Assembly: GCA_963799065.1 (NCBI GenBank)
Contig: CAWCVJ010000001.1
Span: 124,001-188,000 of the forward strand
From: JAJPHW01 sp963799065
GTDB taxonomy: Bacteria; Acidobacteriota; Terriglobia; Terriglobales; Acidobacteriaceae
Length of the DNA: 64,000 bases
Direction of reading: 5' to 3'
Part shown: piece by piece, positions 1-8,307 of the stretch
How the letters are laid out: each line of letters starts with the position of its first letter
Position numbering within the stretch: the stretch's first letter is position 1
Program-made: the position numbers and the translations under genes
The notes under the pieces: model-generated
What the model was told of the DNA's origin: nothing
The model's database searches: none
The model's input: only the letters and a program-made list of their open reading frames with translations

Positions 1-1999
1 GCGCGACAAAAGCTGCTTGAAATGCGATGGCGAATAATTCCGCGGCGTCGTTTGCAAAAGCTATTTTGTATTGGCTGTGTTCGCCTTGCAGATCCTGAAA
101 CGTGATTTCTACTTCGCGGACGATTGCTGAGAAAGCTGCGGCGCGCGAGGGAAAGTTTACGTTGATGCCGTCGCCGGGAAAAATATCGGTGGCGTTGCCG
201 GGGAGGTAGTCGCTCCAGGTTGTGTATTCGCCTTTCCATGCCGGGTTGGTGGCGTCGTCGAGAATGGCGAGGGCGGCGTTTTCGCAATCGGTGGCGGTGC
301 GAGCTGGAGGAAGTTCGATGTGTCGGACCGCGGCGTAGATGCCGTTGTTGGCGCCGCGTTGTTGGGCGGCGATGCTGGTGGGGTTGGTGATGCGGGCGAG
401 GGCGCGTCCGCTGCCGCGATAGAAGACTTGGATCGTCTGATTCGCGGCGGGTGTGTAGGAAGAATAAAATTCGAGCTCCGTGCTGGTGGTTTTGCATTCG
501 GCTCCGTCGGAGAGCGTGCCGACTAGAAGCGTGGTGTAGTCCTGGCCGGGAAGAGCGCTGCGGACTTCGGTGTCGATCTGCTGCACTAAGCGGGTGAATT
601 CGACTACGCAGTGCAGGTTCGCGGCGTCGATGGGGGCGTAAGTGCAGAAGCCGGGTGCGGCGGCGATTACGCCGTCGTAGAGAACTGTCGCTGGGGCGGT
701 TTGCGTGGCTGGATTTGCGGGGTCGATGTCGTGGACTTGCAGGACGAGGCGTACATTGGCCGGGATGGTTGCGCCGCCGCATCCGTTGCCGGCGGGATGG
801 AGCGAGGAGTGGAAAATCTGCTCGCGACGGAAAATTTCCTGGGTGTAGATGAGCGTGGTCAGGACGTAGTGATGCGTGGCGACTGTGGCGAGGACTGCTC
901 CGGTGGCTGCGCCGTTGATCAGGGCTTGGATGTTGCACTGAGTTCCGTTGGGAGAGATTTGGAATCCGGCTAAGCAGGCGGTGGCGAGAATGGTTGATGG
1001 ATAGAGGCCGCCGAGGACTCCGGTGGAGGCGGCGGTGAAGACGAAGTCGCCGTGCTGGATCACGACCGATCCGCCGAGTTCGATTTGTTCGACGAATTGG
1101 ACGGTGGTTGCGCCGTCTGCGCCGGTGCCTCCGGCAACTTGCAGGCCAGCGTTGGTCAGAGAGATTGCGCTGGAGGGATCGGTGACGAGCCAGCGGCTGG
1201 GATCGAGTTGCGGCTCGGTGTATTCCTCGTCGAAGACGACGACGCTGGCTTTGTTGAAGGGCGTTTGCGAGAGATAGAACTTGCGGGTGAGTCCGTCTCC
1301 GACGAAGTAGTCGGTGACGTACGCCTGCGGTTCGAGGTCGCCGATGACGGTGAGGTCGTTGACGATGGCGGCGACGGGCGTGAGGGTGAGGGCTTCGGTC
1401 GAGATTAGCGGATCGCTTTCGTCGATGGCGAGGGTTGCGGCGGCTACGGGCGCGAGAGTCAGCGCGGCGTTTTGGAGTTGGTAGCTGGCGCGGGCTTCGG
1501 CGGCGATTTGTCCGGCTTGTTTGGACCAGGTTTCTTGCGGATTGGGGGCATAGGTGATGATTGAGTCGGTGGATTCGACGCCTGTTGTGGTGAATGTGTT
1601 GGGGCTGATGTCTTGCGTGAGTTGGATTAGAGCGCTGGCGGCGGTGCGATTGATGAGTGGAGCGACTGTGGGCAGGCGTTTTTGATCGAGGAGAATTTCG
1701 TCGCTTTGCGCGGTGACGGTGTAACGGTAAGCGGGGCCGGAGATTCCCCAGCCTAAGTATTCATATGCGATGGGTTTGGAGAGGTATCCGGTGAAGAGAA
1801 TTTGGGCGTTGGCTTTGGTTAGAGTGATGCGGCCGTTGTCGGCTGGGACCAGGAAGCTCGGAGTGTTTGCGACCAGAGATAATTTCAGGGCGCTGGGTTG
1901 GTTTAGTTTGCGGGTGAGTTGGGGTGGAGTGGTGGGATCGAGGGCGCTGGTGTAGTCGATGAGGCCGTTTCCGTCGAGATTGTCGATTTGAAGTTTCAT
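1..1999 (-). CDS. Phage tail/baseplate hub-like protein, 3' end missing
   Basis: An open frame starts at ATG (1999) and runs without a stop to the left edge, giving at least 666 residues (MKLQIDNLDGNGLID...). The N-terminal part (about 1-220) resembles the first domains of tail hub proteins, with a stretch reading YRYTVTAQSDEILLDQKRLP. A middle part (about 225-330) contains a VVVFDEEYTEP segment followed by a beta-rich, possibly carbohydrate-binding insert. The distal part has a tail-like segment reading WSDYLPGNATDIFPGDGINV. Position after the head and tail-tube genes fits a baseplate or tail-tip role. The family call is by general resemblance and position, so the exact role (hub versus tail-associated adhesin) is open. 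Confidence 0.7.
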   Translation of the reverse strand, partial: MKLQIDNLDGNGLIDYTSALDPTTPPQLTRKLNQPSALKLSLVANTPSFLVPADNGRITLTKANAQILFTGYLSKPIAYEYLGWGISGPAYRYTVTAQSDEILLDQKRLPTVAPLINRTAASALIQLTQDISPNTFTTTGVESTDSIITYAPNPQETWSKQAGQIAAEARASYQLQNAALTLAPVAAATLAIDESDPLISTEALTLTPVAAIVNDLTVIGDLEPQAYVTDYFVGDGLTRKFYLSQTPFNKASVVVFDEEYTEPQLDPSRWLVTDPSSAISLTNAGLQVAGGTGADGATTVQFVEQIELGGSVVIQHGDFVFTAASTGVLGGLYPSTILATACLAGFQISPNGTQCNIQALINGAATGAVLATVATHHYVLTTLIYTQEIFRREQIFHSSLHPAGNGCGGATIPANVRLVLQVHDIDPANPATQTAPATVLYDGVIAAAPGFCTYAPIDAANLHCVVEFTRLVQQIDTEVRSALPGQDYTTLLVGTLSDGAECKTTSTELEFYSSYTPAANQTIQVFYRGSGRALARITNPTSIAAQQRGANNGIYAAVRHIELPPARTATDCENAALAILDDATNPAWKGEYTTWSDYLPGNATDIFPGDGINVNFPSRAAAFSAIVREVEITFQDLQGEHSQYKIAFANDAAELFAIAFQAAFVA

Positions 2000-2030
2000 G
2001 GTGTGTGATAGAGGCGCGGTGGTGGTAGGG

Positions 2031-2229
2031 GTCCTTCGACTGCGTCAGCGCGCGCTTCGCGACGCGCTGACTTCGCTCAGGATGACAAAGTACACAGGGG
2101 CTGAAGCCCGTCGTTCTTTTGCTTTTTCGTGGGCCTGAAGGCCCACGCTTCCACGGTAGTGCTGGAATTCCCTCCGGCTAAGAAAGATTTTCTTTGGTGC
2201 TGCACGATCGAGGACGCTCGCGCCTACAT
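2031..2229. repeat. Composite palindromic intergenic repeat (families A, B and C)
   Basis: Three palindromic units lie in tandem between two phage tail genes. Unit A begins TCCTTCGACT, has a GTCAGCGCG/CGCGCTGAC stem and ends CAGGATGACA. Unit B has GGGGCTGAAGCCC followed by CGTGGGCCTGAAGGCCCACG and CTTCCACGG. Unit C ends GACGCTCGCGCCTACAT. Unit A also occurs outside the prophage at about 32,635, 53,836 and 55,108. The region has no gene. Confidence 0.85.
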
Positions 2230-3270
2230 TTAATACAAGGCGGCTTGGGGGGCTGGGTAGTAGCTGCGGTAGCAGAGGATTGTTTGGCCGTCGTTTTCGT
2301 CTGTGTGTGGGAGGGCTTGGAAGGCTGCGTGTAGGGCTAGGGTTTGGAGTGGCTTGATAATTTCTCCAGAAGTTTCTCGGTTCCACAATTTTGCGGTTTC
2401 GGCTCGGTTTTCTGCGTTGACTCCCAGGCGCATGAAGCGTTCGATGGCGGTGGTCGGGCTTAGGTGGGGGTAGTGAAAGCAGGCCCGTCCGCCGGATTCT
2501 TCTTCGGCGATGAAGAGGGCGGACCAATCCTGGAAGAAGGCTCCGCCTTCGCGATCGACGAAGGCGAGTACGTTTTGCACACTGGCGCTGGACGCCGGAT
2601 TGCCGCCCAGCAGAGGTTGCGCTAGCAACAGCGAAGTGGTGGTGACTTGGGCAACGCGGGCTACGTTGAAGGTTATGCGGCGGATGTAGTTGGCGTCGTA
2701 ATTTACGCTGGCCGCGGAGGTGACGTATGCGCCGGAGATGCCGGAGCCGACGTATCCGGTTTGCTGCTGGTAGTCGACGTCGACGGCGATGATGTTGCCG
2801 GGGGCGAAGAGCGCGACCTGGCCGCTGCCGACGATAATTTGGCTGGCGGTGGATCCGGCGAGCGCGGGAACGGCGGCGATCGGCGTGCCACCTGAGGGAG
2901 CGGGGCTGGCGTTGGGATTGGTGGCGAGCACGTTCATGTGCTCGGAGCCGGCGGCGAGGGCCATCTGAAGTTTTCCCCACTCGCGGAAATCGAATTCGAT
3001 GCGGGCGTCGAGCAGTCCGCGATATTGGGCGGGCGGCGCGCCCTGGGTTCCGGCGCGGAGCGGTTGCGTGCTAGTGCCGCAGAAACGTTGCAGATTTTCG
3101 ATCCAGCCGAGATCGAGCCAGGGTGCGGGCGGATTGTCGAGGAGAAATAATCCGTACTTGCCGGGATCGAAGAGCGTCGGCACTGCGCCGGGTTGCGTGA
3201 TGGGAGCGAAGTAGGCGCGCATGCGCTGCGAGACGGGAATCATGGCGGCGCGAACGGGGGCAGTGCTCAT
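2230..3270 (-). CDS. Phage structural protein, candidate major tail (tube) protein
   Basis: 346 residues, starting at ATG that overlaps the stop of the upstream gene as ATGA (3267-3270), which implies translational coupling. There is no signal peptide or membrane segment. The sequence is rich in Gly, Ala and beta-prone stretches, with an early segment APWLDLGWIENLQRF that resembles the beginning of tail tube proteins. Position between a tail-completion candidate and the tail hub supports a tail tube or tail sheath-like role. I do not recognise a specific family, so the call rests on context. Confidence 0.55.
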   Translation of the reverse strand: MSTAPVRAAMIPVSQRMRAYFAPITQPGAVPTLFDPGKYGLFLLDNPPAPWLDLGWIENLQRFCGTSTQPLRAGTQGAPPAQYRGLLDARIEFDFREWGKLQMALAAGSEHMNVLATNPNASPAPSGGTPIAAVPALAGSTASQIIVGSGQVALFAPGNIIAVDVDYQQQTGYVGSGISGAYVTSAASVNYDANYIRRITFNVARVAQVTTTSLLLAQPLLGGNPASSASVQNVLAFVDREGGAFFQDWSALFIAEEESGGRACFHYPHLSPTTAIERFMRLGVNAENRAETAKLWNRETSGEIIKPLQTLALHAAFQALPHTDENDGQTILCYRSYYPAPQAALY

Positions 3271-3800
3271 AGGACGGTCACCTCGGAGAAGAAGAAGACG
3301 CGGAGCTTGGCGGTGCGTTCGAGGCGGACGCCTTCATCGCCGCGCAGCAGACCTTCGTTGCGGAGAGCTTCGCTGCCGGTGATCTCGCCGAATTGCGGCG
3401 GCGTCCAAAAAATGTTGGTGCCGAGGTTGGCGGCGGGCGTTTGCGTGTAGTCGAGTTTCGATGTGTACTGCGGCTGACAGATGGCGAGCAGTTCGAGGTC
3501 GAGGCTGGTGAGGCTGCGTCCGCGATCGAAGCCGCTGTCGGTGCTGCCGAAAGTGTGGTGAGTGATGAGGCAGTCCATGCCGAGCAACATGCGGTTGCCG
3601 CTTTGCTGCGCGACGGGCTGGGCGATGCCCCACTCGAGATAAAAGGCGTCGGGCAGCGGGACGATGGGAATGACCGGCTCGTTTTCGGCGACGACGATGG
3701 CGGGACGCGTGGTGCCGTTGAGCGTGATGGTTTGCAGCGGGTAGAGCGACGTCATGCGTTGCAGCAGCGCCATGTAGAAGCTGTCTTTCGTGAACTGCAT
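3267..3800 (-). CDS. Phage tail completion/terminator candidate
   Basis: 177 residues (MQFTKDSFYMALLQRM...), mixed alpha/beta composition without signal peptide or membrane segment. The stop overlaps the start of the next tail gene by ATGA, so both are read from one message. It would be the first tail gene downstream of the connector genes if the HipBA insertion (about 4.2-5.9 kb) were removed, the usual slot for a tail terminator. No family motif is recognised; the function is inferred from position only. Confidence 0.5.
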   Translation of the reverse strand: MQFTKDSFYMALLQRMTSLYPLQTITLNGTTRPAIVVAENEPVIPIVPLPDAFYLEWGIAQPVAQQSGNRMLLGMDCLITHHTFGSTDSGFDRGRSLTSLDLELLAICQPQYTSKLDYTQTPAANLGTNIFWTPPQFGEITGSEALRNEGLLRGDEGVRLERTAKLRVFFFSEVTVL

Positions 3801-4261
3801 GGTGAGAGGCCCTCCGTGTGGGCGTGGAGATTTTTGTTCGGGGGTACGACGGAGTTTGGGTTTGGTTAGGGTGTGTTGTCGTGCTCAAGCCAATGGGCGG
3901 CTTGAGTGGGGTAAACCTAGAGAGAGCGTGCAAGATCGCCTGATTGTGACCGTTCTAGTTTTTCAAAGTATTTGACGATGCCCAAAAATACAGTTTCCTC
4001 GAAAAAGTCTGAGTCAGGGCAGGTCGCCACAGTGCATCTGCTAGTGGGTATTGCTTTTTTCATGCCGGCGGTTGTCGCTGTATCGGCACTGAAACGTTCT
4101 GGTGGAGGAGCGCTCCAATATACGATCGCGGTGCCATTAGCAACGGAGTTCGCTGGGGAACAAAGGCGGTGACTACCGGCCTCACACTCCCCACCTTTAC
4201 AAAGAACGTAAAGGTAGGCCATCCAGCTTCGGGCGTCCCCCGGCTTCTCTCTTGTATGGCC
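3801..4261. other. 461-bp stretch without a convincing gene, between tail gene and hipA
   Basis: The stretch lies downstream of hipA and upstream of the tail gene at 3800. Two short open frames overlap here on opposite strands: a minus frame at 3917-4222 (101 codons) and a plus frame at 3972-4172 (66 codons, with one hydrophobic stretch reading LLVGIAFFMPAVVAVSA). Neither has a clear ribosome-binding site or a recognisable family. Composition and lack of coding signal suggest it is flanking DNA carried in with the HipBA module. A hairpin lies at 4193-4215. Confidence 0.5.
4193..4215 (-). terminator. Hairpin downstream of hipA
   Basis: A perfect inverted repeat ACCTTTAC / GTAAAGGT with a 7-base loop lies 47 bases after the hipA stop. 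No T-run follows it on the minus strand, so intrinsic termination is doubtful; it might act as an mRNA-stabilising stem. Confidence 0.3.
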
Positions 4262-5509
4262 TCAGCGAATCGAAGCTGCGACGGACAGGATCTGTTTGCC
4301 GATTGACTCTCTTAGGTCTTGGGGCAGGACGTCTGCCTGCTCGAGGGTTTTCCAGGATTCGGCAGTGCGCTCCGCGGTCTCGACCGTGATTTTCCAGAGC
4401 GGGCTTGCCGGAATGCGGGCGGCATCGGCGAAGCGGCGCATCTGCTCGGGCGTGATTTCAGAAAGGCTGCGGCTGTCGCCGAAACTCAAGGCGAGAGTGT
4501 CGTTGGGAATGTAAGGAAGCGTGGCCACGAAGTCATAGCCCGGCGAGAGCGCAGGCGTGCGCCGGTCGGGATAGAGAAGGGACCAGTTCTTGAGGTGCAT
4601 GTCGGCGTTGCCGATCACTACGGTGAATACAAGACGCTTCACGAATTCGCGCACCGCGTCCTCGCCGATCTCCGCCCATAGCACGGCGGCGATGTTCGCA
4701 TAGCTGTGAAACTTGTATTTGTTGTTGGGGAATTCACCGAATAGTTGCGCAAAGTCCTCCATGTGGACAGGCGCACCATCTGGCGGACGGTCGAAGCGCT
4801 TTACGGCGAGCGCCTTGCCTTCCACCGTGTGAGCTTGTTGGGGCAGCCCTTTGATGCTGGCAACGTCAATGAGCCTATTTTCCGGGACGGGAATCCCGAT
4901 CCGTCTGGCAAGTTCCAGCATCACGAATTCGTTCTCGCACACGGCTTTGAAACGTGCGGAAGGGAGCTTCACGATCCACGATCCGCCCAGGCCGCCCGCG
5001 GGAATGGTCAGGCCGCCGGAGGCTTCCATGACGGCGGAAAATTTCAACTGTACGCCGGCCAGTGAAAAGCGCAGCGGCTCTTCGCCGCCATGGCTGCCGT
5101 CGTGAATTTGATCGTCAAGCGCGCCGTGACCTTCGGATGATTGTTCGTTGCTCTCAAATGGGGCGACGATAACCGCGCCCGGCAGATCGGCTCCAAGGAC
5201 CGCGAGAAGGAAGAATTCGCGGTCGGGATCAACGTCTGCGCGCTTGGCAAGATAATCACGCAGGTGCCCTTCGGGCAGAAGGTTGGAAAAGAAGACGGGA
5301 ACGCGCCGTCCCACGGGACGGAAGTTCGTCACCAGCCCGCCTGTGCTGCCCTTGAAAGAAAGACTCAACGTGGGGCGCTGAGGATCGTCGATGTAATCCT
5401 GCTCGAACGCGAAAAGCTGCCGGTCACCTGCCAGGCGAGTAATGACCCCGATGTGTTTCCCGTGAAGGCGCACCGAAAGCGCGTTGAGTTTCTTTGGGTC
5501 AGACCTCAT
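4262..5509 (-). CDS. hipA: HipA-family serine/threonine kinase toxin
   Basis: 415 residues. ATG at 5509 is chosen because it gives the standard HipA N-terminus and overlaps the end of hipB by 11 bases. Visible features: N-terminal subdomain with FFSNLLPEGHLRDYLAKR (about 73-90), glycine-loop region FSLAGVQLKFS (about 149-158), a candidate ATP-binding Lys at 181 (WIVKLPS), catalytic segment VIGNADMHLKNWSLLY (N301, D303, N308), and SPGYDF with the metal-binding Asp near 326. All key kinase positions appear intact, so the enzyme should be active. Known HipA proteins phosphorylate glutamyl-tRNA synthetase or related targets and cause growth arrest; the substrate here is unknown. It sits as a two-gene insert within the phage connector/tail block. 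Confidence 0.93.
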   Translation of the reverse strand: MRSDPKKLNALSVRLHGKHIGVITRLAGDRQLFAFEQDYIDDPQRPTLSLSFKGSTGGLVTNFRPVGRRVPVFFSNLLPEGHLRDYLAKRADVDPDREFFLLAVLGADLPGAVIVAPFESNEQSSEGHGALDDQIHDGSHGGEEPLRFSLAGVQLKFSAVMEASGGLTIPAGGLGGSWIVKLPSARFKAVCENEFVMLELARRIGIPVPENRLIDVASIKGLPQQAHTVEGKALAVKRFDRPPDGAPVHMEDFAQLFGEFPNNKYKFHSYANIAAVLWAEIGEDAVREFVKRLVFTVVIGNADMHLKNWSLLYPDRRTPALSPGYDFVATLPYIPNDTLALSFGDSRSLSEITPEQMRRFADAARIPASPLWKITVETAERTAESWKTLEQADVLPQDLRESIGKQILSVAASIR

Positions 5510-5873
5510 CGCGCGGCTCCTCAGCGGTGTCTTCGTCGCGGTCGACGGCGTAGAGGGGCCGTTCCCCTCCTTCGCCCGGTTGGTCTTTAAGATGGTCTCG
5601 GGTAAGCGCCTGCGTGGCGGGCACGAGAGCGCGGGGGACCATAATAAGGTCGCGGTCGAGCGTGCGTACGATTTCGAGAAGTGTGTCGTAGCGCGGCACG
5701 ATCTTGCCCGACTCAATCCCGGAGACATGCCTCTGTCCGATGCCGAGGCGCCTTGCCAATTCTCTCTGACTCCAGCCGAGTTGCTGGCGCGCTTGGATTA
5801 GGGCGCGGCGCATTTCAGCGGGGAGGGCCTTTTGTCGGAGCGGTTTGATACCCTTTATCTCGTCACATTCCAT
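5499..5873 (-). CDS. hipB: HipB-type antitoxin, Xre-family repressor
   Basis: 124 residues from ATG at 5873; an upstream in-frame TTG at 5897 is rejected because it lies inside the operator. The HTH spans roughly residues 20-75, with WSQRELARRLGIGQRHVSGIESGK typical of HTH_3 proteins split here across the recognition helix. The tail after about residue 85 is charged and probably flexible, including an acidic stretch (DRDEDTAEE). It precedes and overlaps hipA, the usual antitoxin-first order. It probably binds the two inverted repeats just upstream (5876-5897 and 5910-5931) and represses its own operon, and binds HipA. Confidence 0.9.
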   Translation of the reverse strand: MECDEIKGIKPLRQKALPAEMRRALIQARQQLGWSQRELARRLGIGQRHVSGIESGKIVPRYDTLLEIVRTLDRDLIMVPRALVPATQALTRDHLKDQPGEGGERPLYAVDRDEDTAEEPRDEV

Positions 5874-5875
5874 GG

Positions 5876-5931
5876 TTGATGTCATATGATACATCAATAA
5901 AAGCCCATATTGATGTATTATTATGCTTCAA
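5876..5931 (-). promoter_or_regulatory. Paired 22-bp operators of the hipBA module
   Basis: Two sites have the same layout. Site 1 (5876-5897) is TTGATGT-N8-ACATCAA, a perfect 7-bp inverted repeat ending 2 bases from the hipB ATG. Site 2 (5910-5931) is TTGATGT-N8-GCTTCAA, with a perfect left arm and degenerate right arm. Their starts are 34 bp apart, about three helical turns. E. coli HipB operators also have inverted arms with an 8-bp centre, so the architecture matches autorepression by HipB. The DNA is markedly AT-rich compared with its surroundings. Confidence 0.75.
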
Positions 5932-5969
5932 TGAACATGAATGATGCTATATAAGGTATCGCGGATAAT

Positions 5970-6377
5970 TTATTCGACGGCTAGAACTCTGTACATGTAG
6001 GCGTTGCCTGCGAAGTATTCTGGGGTTAGGGATTCTATGTGGAACAGGTCTCCTTGGAACAGTAGGCCTAGCGAGCCTTGAAATAGGGCTTCGGCTGAGG
6101 CTACGTTGCGGTCGACGACCACTAGCGCTACGGCTGTGGCGGAGAATAAAAATTCCATGCGGCGGCGGGGGCCGGTGTTGGGCGTGGCCAGGTTGCGTCC
6201 TATGACGGGGTAGAAGTCGACTTGCTCGACGCCGGGATCGAGCAGGCCGAGCTGGGCGGCGGGGTCGTTGGGCATTTGTACTTGCGGAAATAGCACTGTG
6301 ACCGTCGCGCCGCCGAGGGCTTGCAGCATGGCTTGCGCGGCGCGAAGGACGGCGATGCCGCTTAATCCGGAGCTCAT
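5970..6377 (-). CDS. Phage head-tail connector-like protein
   Basis: 135 residues (MSSGLSGIAVLRAAQAMLQ...). The start lies 5 bases after the stop of the upstream connector gene, and the two read as one transcript. There is a helical N-terminus, then a beta-rich C-terminal half (MEFLFSATAVALVVVDRNVA). Length and slot after the capsid and first connector fit a head-tail joining or stopper protein. No family motif is visible. The hipBA insertion begins directly downstream, separating it from the next tail gene by about 2.2 kb. Confidence 0.55.
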   Translation of the reverse strand: MSSGLSGIAVLRAAQAMLQALGGATVTVLFPQVQMPNDPAAQLGLLDPGVEQVDFYPVIGRNLATPNTGPRRRMEFLFSATAVALVVVDRNVASAEALFQGSLGLLFQGDLFHIESLTPEYFAGNAYMYRVLAVE

Positions 6378-6381
6378 GGGG

Positions 6382-7008
6382 TTAACCTATTTTCTGCGCC
6401 ACGTAGGGCGCGAGCATGGCGTGGACGGTCTGGTCGATCAGCGTGTCGGAAAAATATTGCATGACCATGCCGTCGAGCGCTCCTGACTTGACGTTGAGCG
6501 CGGGCGTGGCTTGCATGTTGTTCACGATCTGGGCGCAGGCGAAGAGGACGGGGTCGGGGATGGTGGAGAATCCGGCGGTGTAGACGACGTCGATTTCGCT
6601 GAACCATAATCCGAGAATGTTGAGGGGGAGCGTGAGTTCGCCGATGTCGGCGAGGAAGTCGATGGTGGTGACGTCGATGGCGGTCCAGACGCCGGGGAGT
6701 CCGAACATAAGGGCGACGTCGAGGCGGAGATCGTCGAAGGGCCAGTCGCCGCGGCGGGGCAGGCAGTAGCGGCCCTGGGCGGAGACGAAGGGTGTGGTGG
6801 CGGGAGCGACGATGGTTAGCGGAAGGTAGGCGAGGCGGATGGTGTTGCGATCGGGATTGAGCCGGATGCGTTCTTCATATTGAGTGACGTTGAGGCTGGC
6901 GCGGCGGCAGTGGGCGTCGATGAGGGAGGATGCGGCGGCGACGGCGGCGGCTGGGGTGGTGGGGTCGAGTCCGTAGGCGACGTATTGGGAGGGTTGTAGG
7001 TAGGGCAT
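6382..7008 (-). CDS. Phage head completion/connector protein
   Basis: 208 residues from ATG at 7008, chosen for the AAAGGAAACCCC ribosome-binding site just upstream; a longer frame to 7131 runs into a palindromic repeat and is rejected. Helical N-terminal segment (YVAYGLDPTTPAAAVAAASS) followed by a mixed domain, with a late segment DPVLFACAQIVNNMQATP. Size, helical start and place right after the major capsid gene are as expected for HK97 gp6-like connectors. The exact family is not certain. Confidence 0.6.
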   Translation of the reverse strand: MPYLQPSQYVAYGLDPTTPAAAVAAASSLIDAHCRRASLNVTQYEERIRLNPDRNTIRLAYLPLTIVAPATTPFVSAQGRYCLPRRGDWPFDDLRLDVALMFGLPGVWTAIDVTTIDFLADIGELTLPLNILGLWFSEIDVVYTAGFSTIPDPVLFACAQIVNNMQATPALNVKSGALDGMVMQYFSDTLIDQTVHAMLAPYVAQKIG

Positions 7009-7016
7009 GGGGTTTC

Positions 7017-7105
7017 CTTTAGGATGACAGAGCACACAGGGGCTAAAGCCCGTCAGCTTTTGCGTTGATTCGTGGGCCTGAAGGCCCACGCTTCCACGGT
7101 TGTGC
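7017..7105. repeat. Palindromic repeat, family B with part of A
   Basis: Begins with AGGATGACAGAGCACACA (the tail of family A), then GGGGCTAAAGCCC (7039-7051) and CGTGGGCCTGAAGGCCCACG (7071-7090) followed by CTTCCACGG. The order and spacing match the copy at 2.1 kb. It lies between the capsid gene terminator and the connector gene. Confidence 0.85.
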
Positions 7106-7140
7106 TGAAATTTCTTTAGCGGAGAAGACAAGCACGAGCG

Positions 7141-7180
7141 TAAAAAAGCAAGTGGCTCCCGGCTTTTTTCCCGGGAGCCA
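7141..7180 (-). terminator. Intrinsic terminator after the major capsid gene
   Basis: On the minus strand a 10-bp perfect stem (TGGCTCCCGG / CCGGGAGCCA) with an A-rich 8-base loop is followed within a few bases by TTTTTT. It would end or attenuate the capsid message before the connector genes. Confidence 0.8.
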
Positions 7181-7189
7181 GTGTGGGGT

Positions 7190-8164
7190 TTAGCGATCGA
7201 CGAGGACTTCGTAGTGGGCGTAGTTGGCGCCCTTTACCACGACTGCTCCGAACTTTACGACTGCCATTTGGGAGGCGAGGTTTCCGATCAAGCCGAGCTG
7301 GAAGACGCGGGGGTTTGCGTCGGTGAGCCAGTGATACTCGATCAGATCTTCGGTGACGATGTAGAGCGGGAGGACGGCGGTGCCGCTGCCGGGCGTTCCG
7401 GTGTATCCGATCGACCATTCGGGGATGAGCGGAATTTCGCCGGCCTGAGTGGTGAGCGCTTTGACGTGGAATCCGGCGTTGATCTCGACCGTGTTGAGGA
7501 CGACGTTGTATTCCGTTTTCATTTCGCGATCGATCAAGTCGAGCAGGACGGGGTTGGAGTAGATCGCCGTGGGACGCACTTGATAGTTCGCGCTGGCGAC
7601 CATCTGCGCAATGATGCCTTTGATGCCATCGACGATGCTGGCTCCGACTGCGATCGTGGTGGTGTTTCCGCCGGCTTCGATCTGGTTGATCACGCCCATG
7701 TATTGGAGCGTGGTGGGATTGCTGAGTGAGGTGTCGTTGCCGCTCCAGAGCGCGACGTCGTGGGTGCGCAGGACGCCGTCGACGGAGTCGGCGAGATCTT
7801 TGGCCTGGAGGTAAGCGAACTGACTTTGCTGTGCGCCGACTTCGAGATCGAACAAGTTGTAGTTGATCTGCGAGACCAGAGCTTTGAGCGGAACGGTGCG
7901 CTCCAGGCGGGTTGGCGAGCCGACGGTGGCCACGATGTTGCGTGGATCGACGAAGGCTTGGGCCGCGGTGGGCGAGTTGATGGCGGTTTCTTCGAAGAAT
8001 CGGGAGGGGTGTCCGGTGGCGGGCACTTGTTTGATTCTTTGTCCGAAAGCGCCGCGGCGGCGGACGATGTCGAAGATTTCGGTTTGGTAGCGATTGACTT
8101 CAATCGCGCCAGGTCCGAGGAAGTCGGCGGCGGCGTTGAGGTCGATGAATTGTCCGTTGTACAT
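7190..8164 (-). CDS. Major capsid protein, HK97-fold candidate
   Basis: 324 residues from ATG at 8164, preceded by a strong AAGGAGAACTC site; longer frames run into a repeat. The sequence contains long-helix and P-domain-like segments (DLADSVDGVLRTHDVALWSG) and a C-terminal beta-rich part with FGAVVVKGANYAHYEVLVDR. Residues TERTVPLKALVSQINYNLFD-like region near 105-125 fits the capsid E-loop/spine region. It is followed by a strong terminator and preceded by a scaffold-like and a maturation-protease gene, the standard HK97-type head order. The assignment rests on size, order and general resemblance. Confidence 0.8.
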   Translation of the reverse strand: MYNGQFIDLNAAADFLGPGAIEVNRYQTEIFDIVRRRGAFGQRIKQVPATGHPSRFFEETAINSPTAAQAFVDPRNIVATVGSPTRLERTVPLKALVSQINYNLFDLEVGAQQSQFAYLQAKDLADSVDGVLRTHDVALWSGNDTSLSNPTTLQYMGVINQIEAGGNTTTIAVGASIVDGIKGIIAQMVASANYQVRPTAIYSNPVLLDLIDREMKTEYNVVLNTVEINAGFHVKALTTQAGEIPLIPEWSIGYTGTPGSGTAVLPLYIVTEDLIEYHWLTDANPRVFQLGLIGNLASQMAVVKFGAVVVKGANYAHYEVLVDR

Positions 8165-8192
8165 GAGTTCTCCTTGGGTGATTTGTGGAGCC

Positions 8193-8303
8193 GGGGGCTG
8201 AAGCCCATCATTTCTTGAGCTATTCGTGGGCCTGAAGGCCCACGCTTCCACGGGTGTGGAAACGTTCTTCGTGCCGCACGAGCGAGAACGCTCGCGCCTA
8301 CAT
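8193..8303. repeat. Palindromic repeat, families B and C
   Basis: GGGGGCTGAAGCCC (8193-8206), CGTGGGCCTGAAGGCCCACG (8225-8244) and CTTCCACGG make a B unit; GCACGAGCGAGAACGCTCG and GCGCCTACAT make a C unit. Same order as the copy at 2.1-2.23 kb. It separates the small gene at 8308 from the capsid gene. Confidence 0.85.
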
Positions 8304-8307
8304 GTTT

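Noticed and set aside
3972..4172. Plus-strand 66-codon frame with one hydrophobic stretch next to hipA
   Set aside because: No ribosome-binding site, wrong strand for the element, and overlap with an equally weak opposite frame; not supported as a gene.
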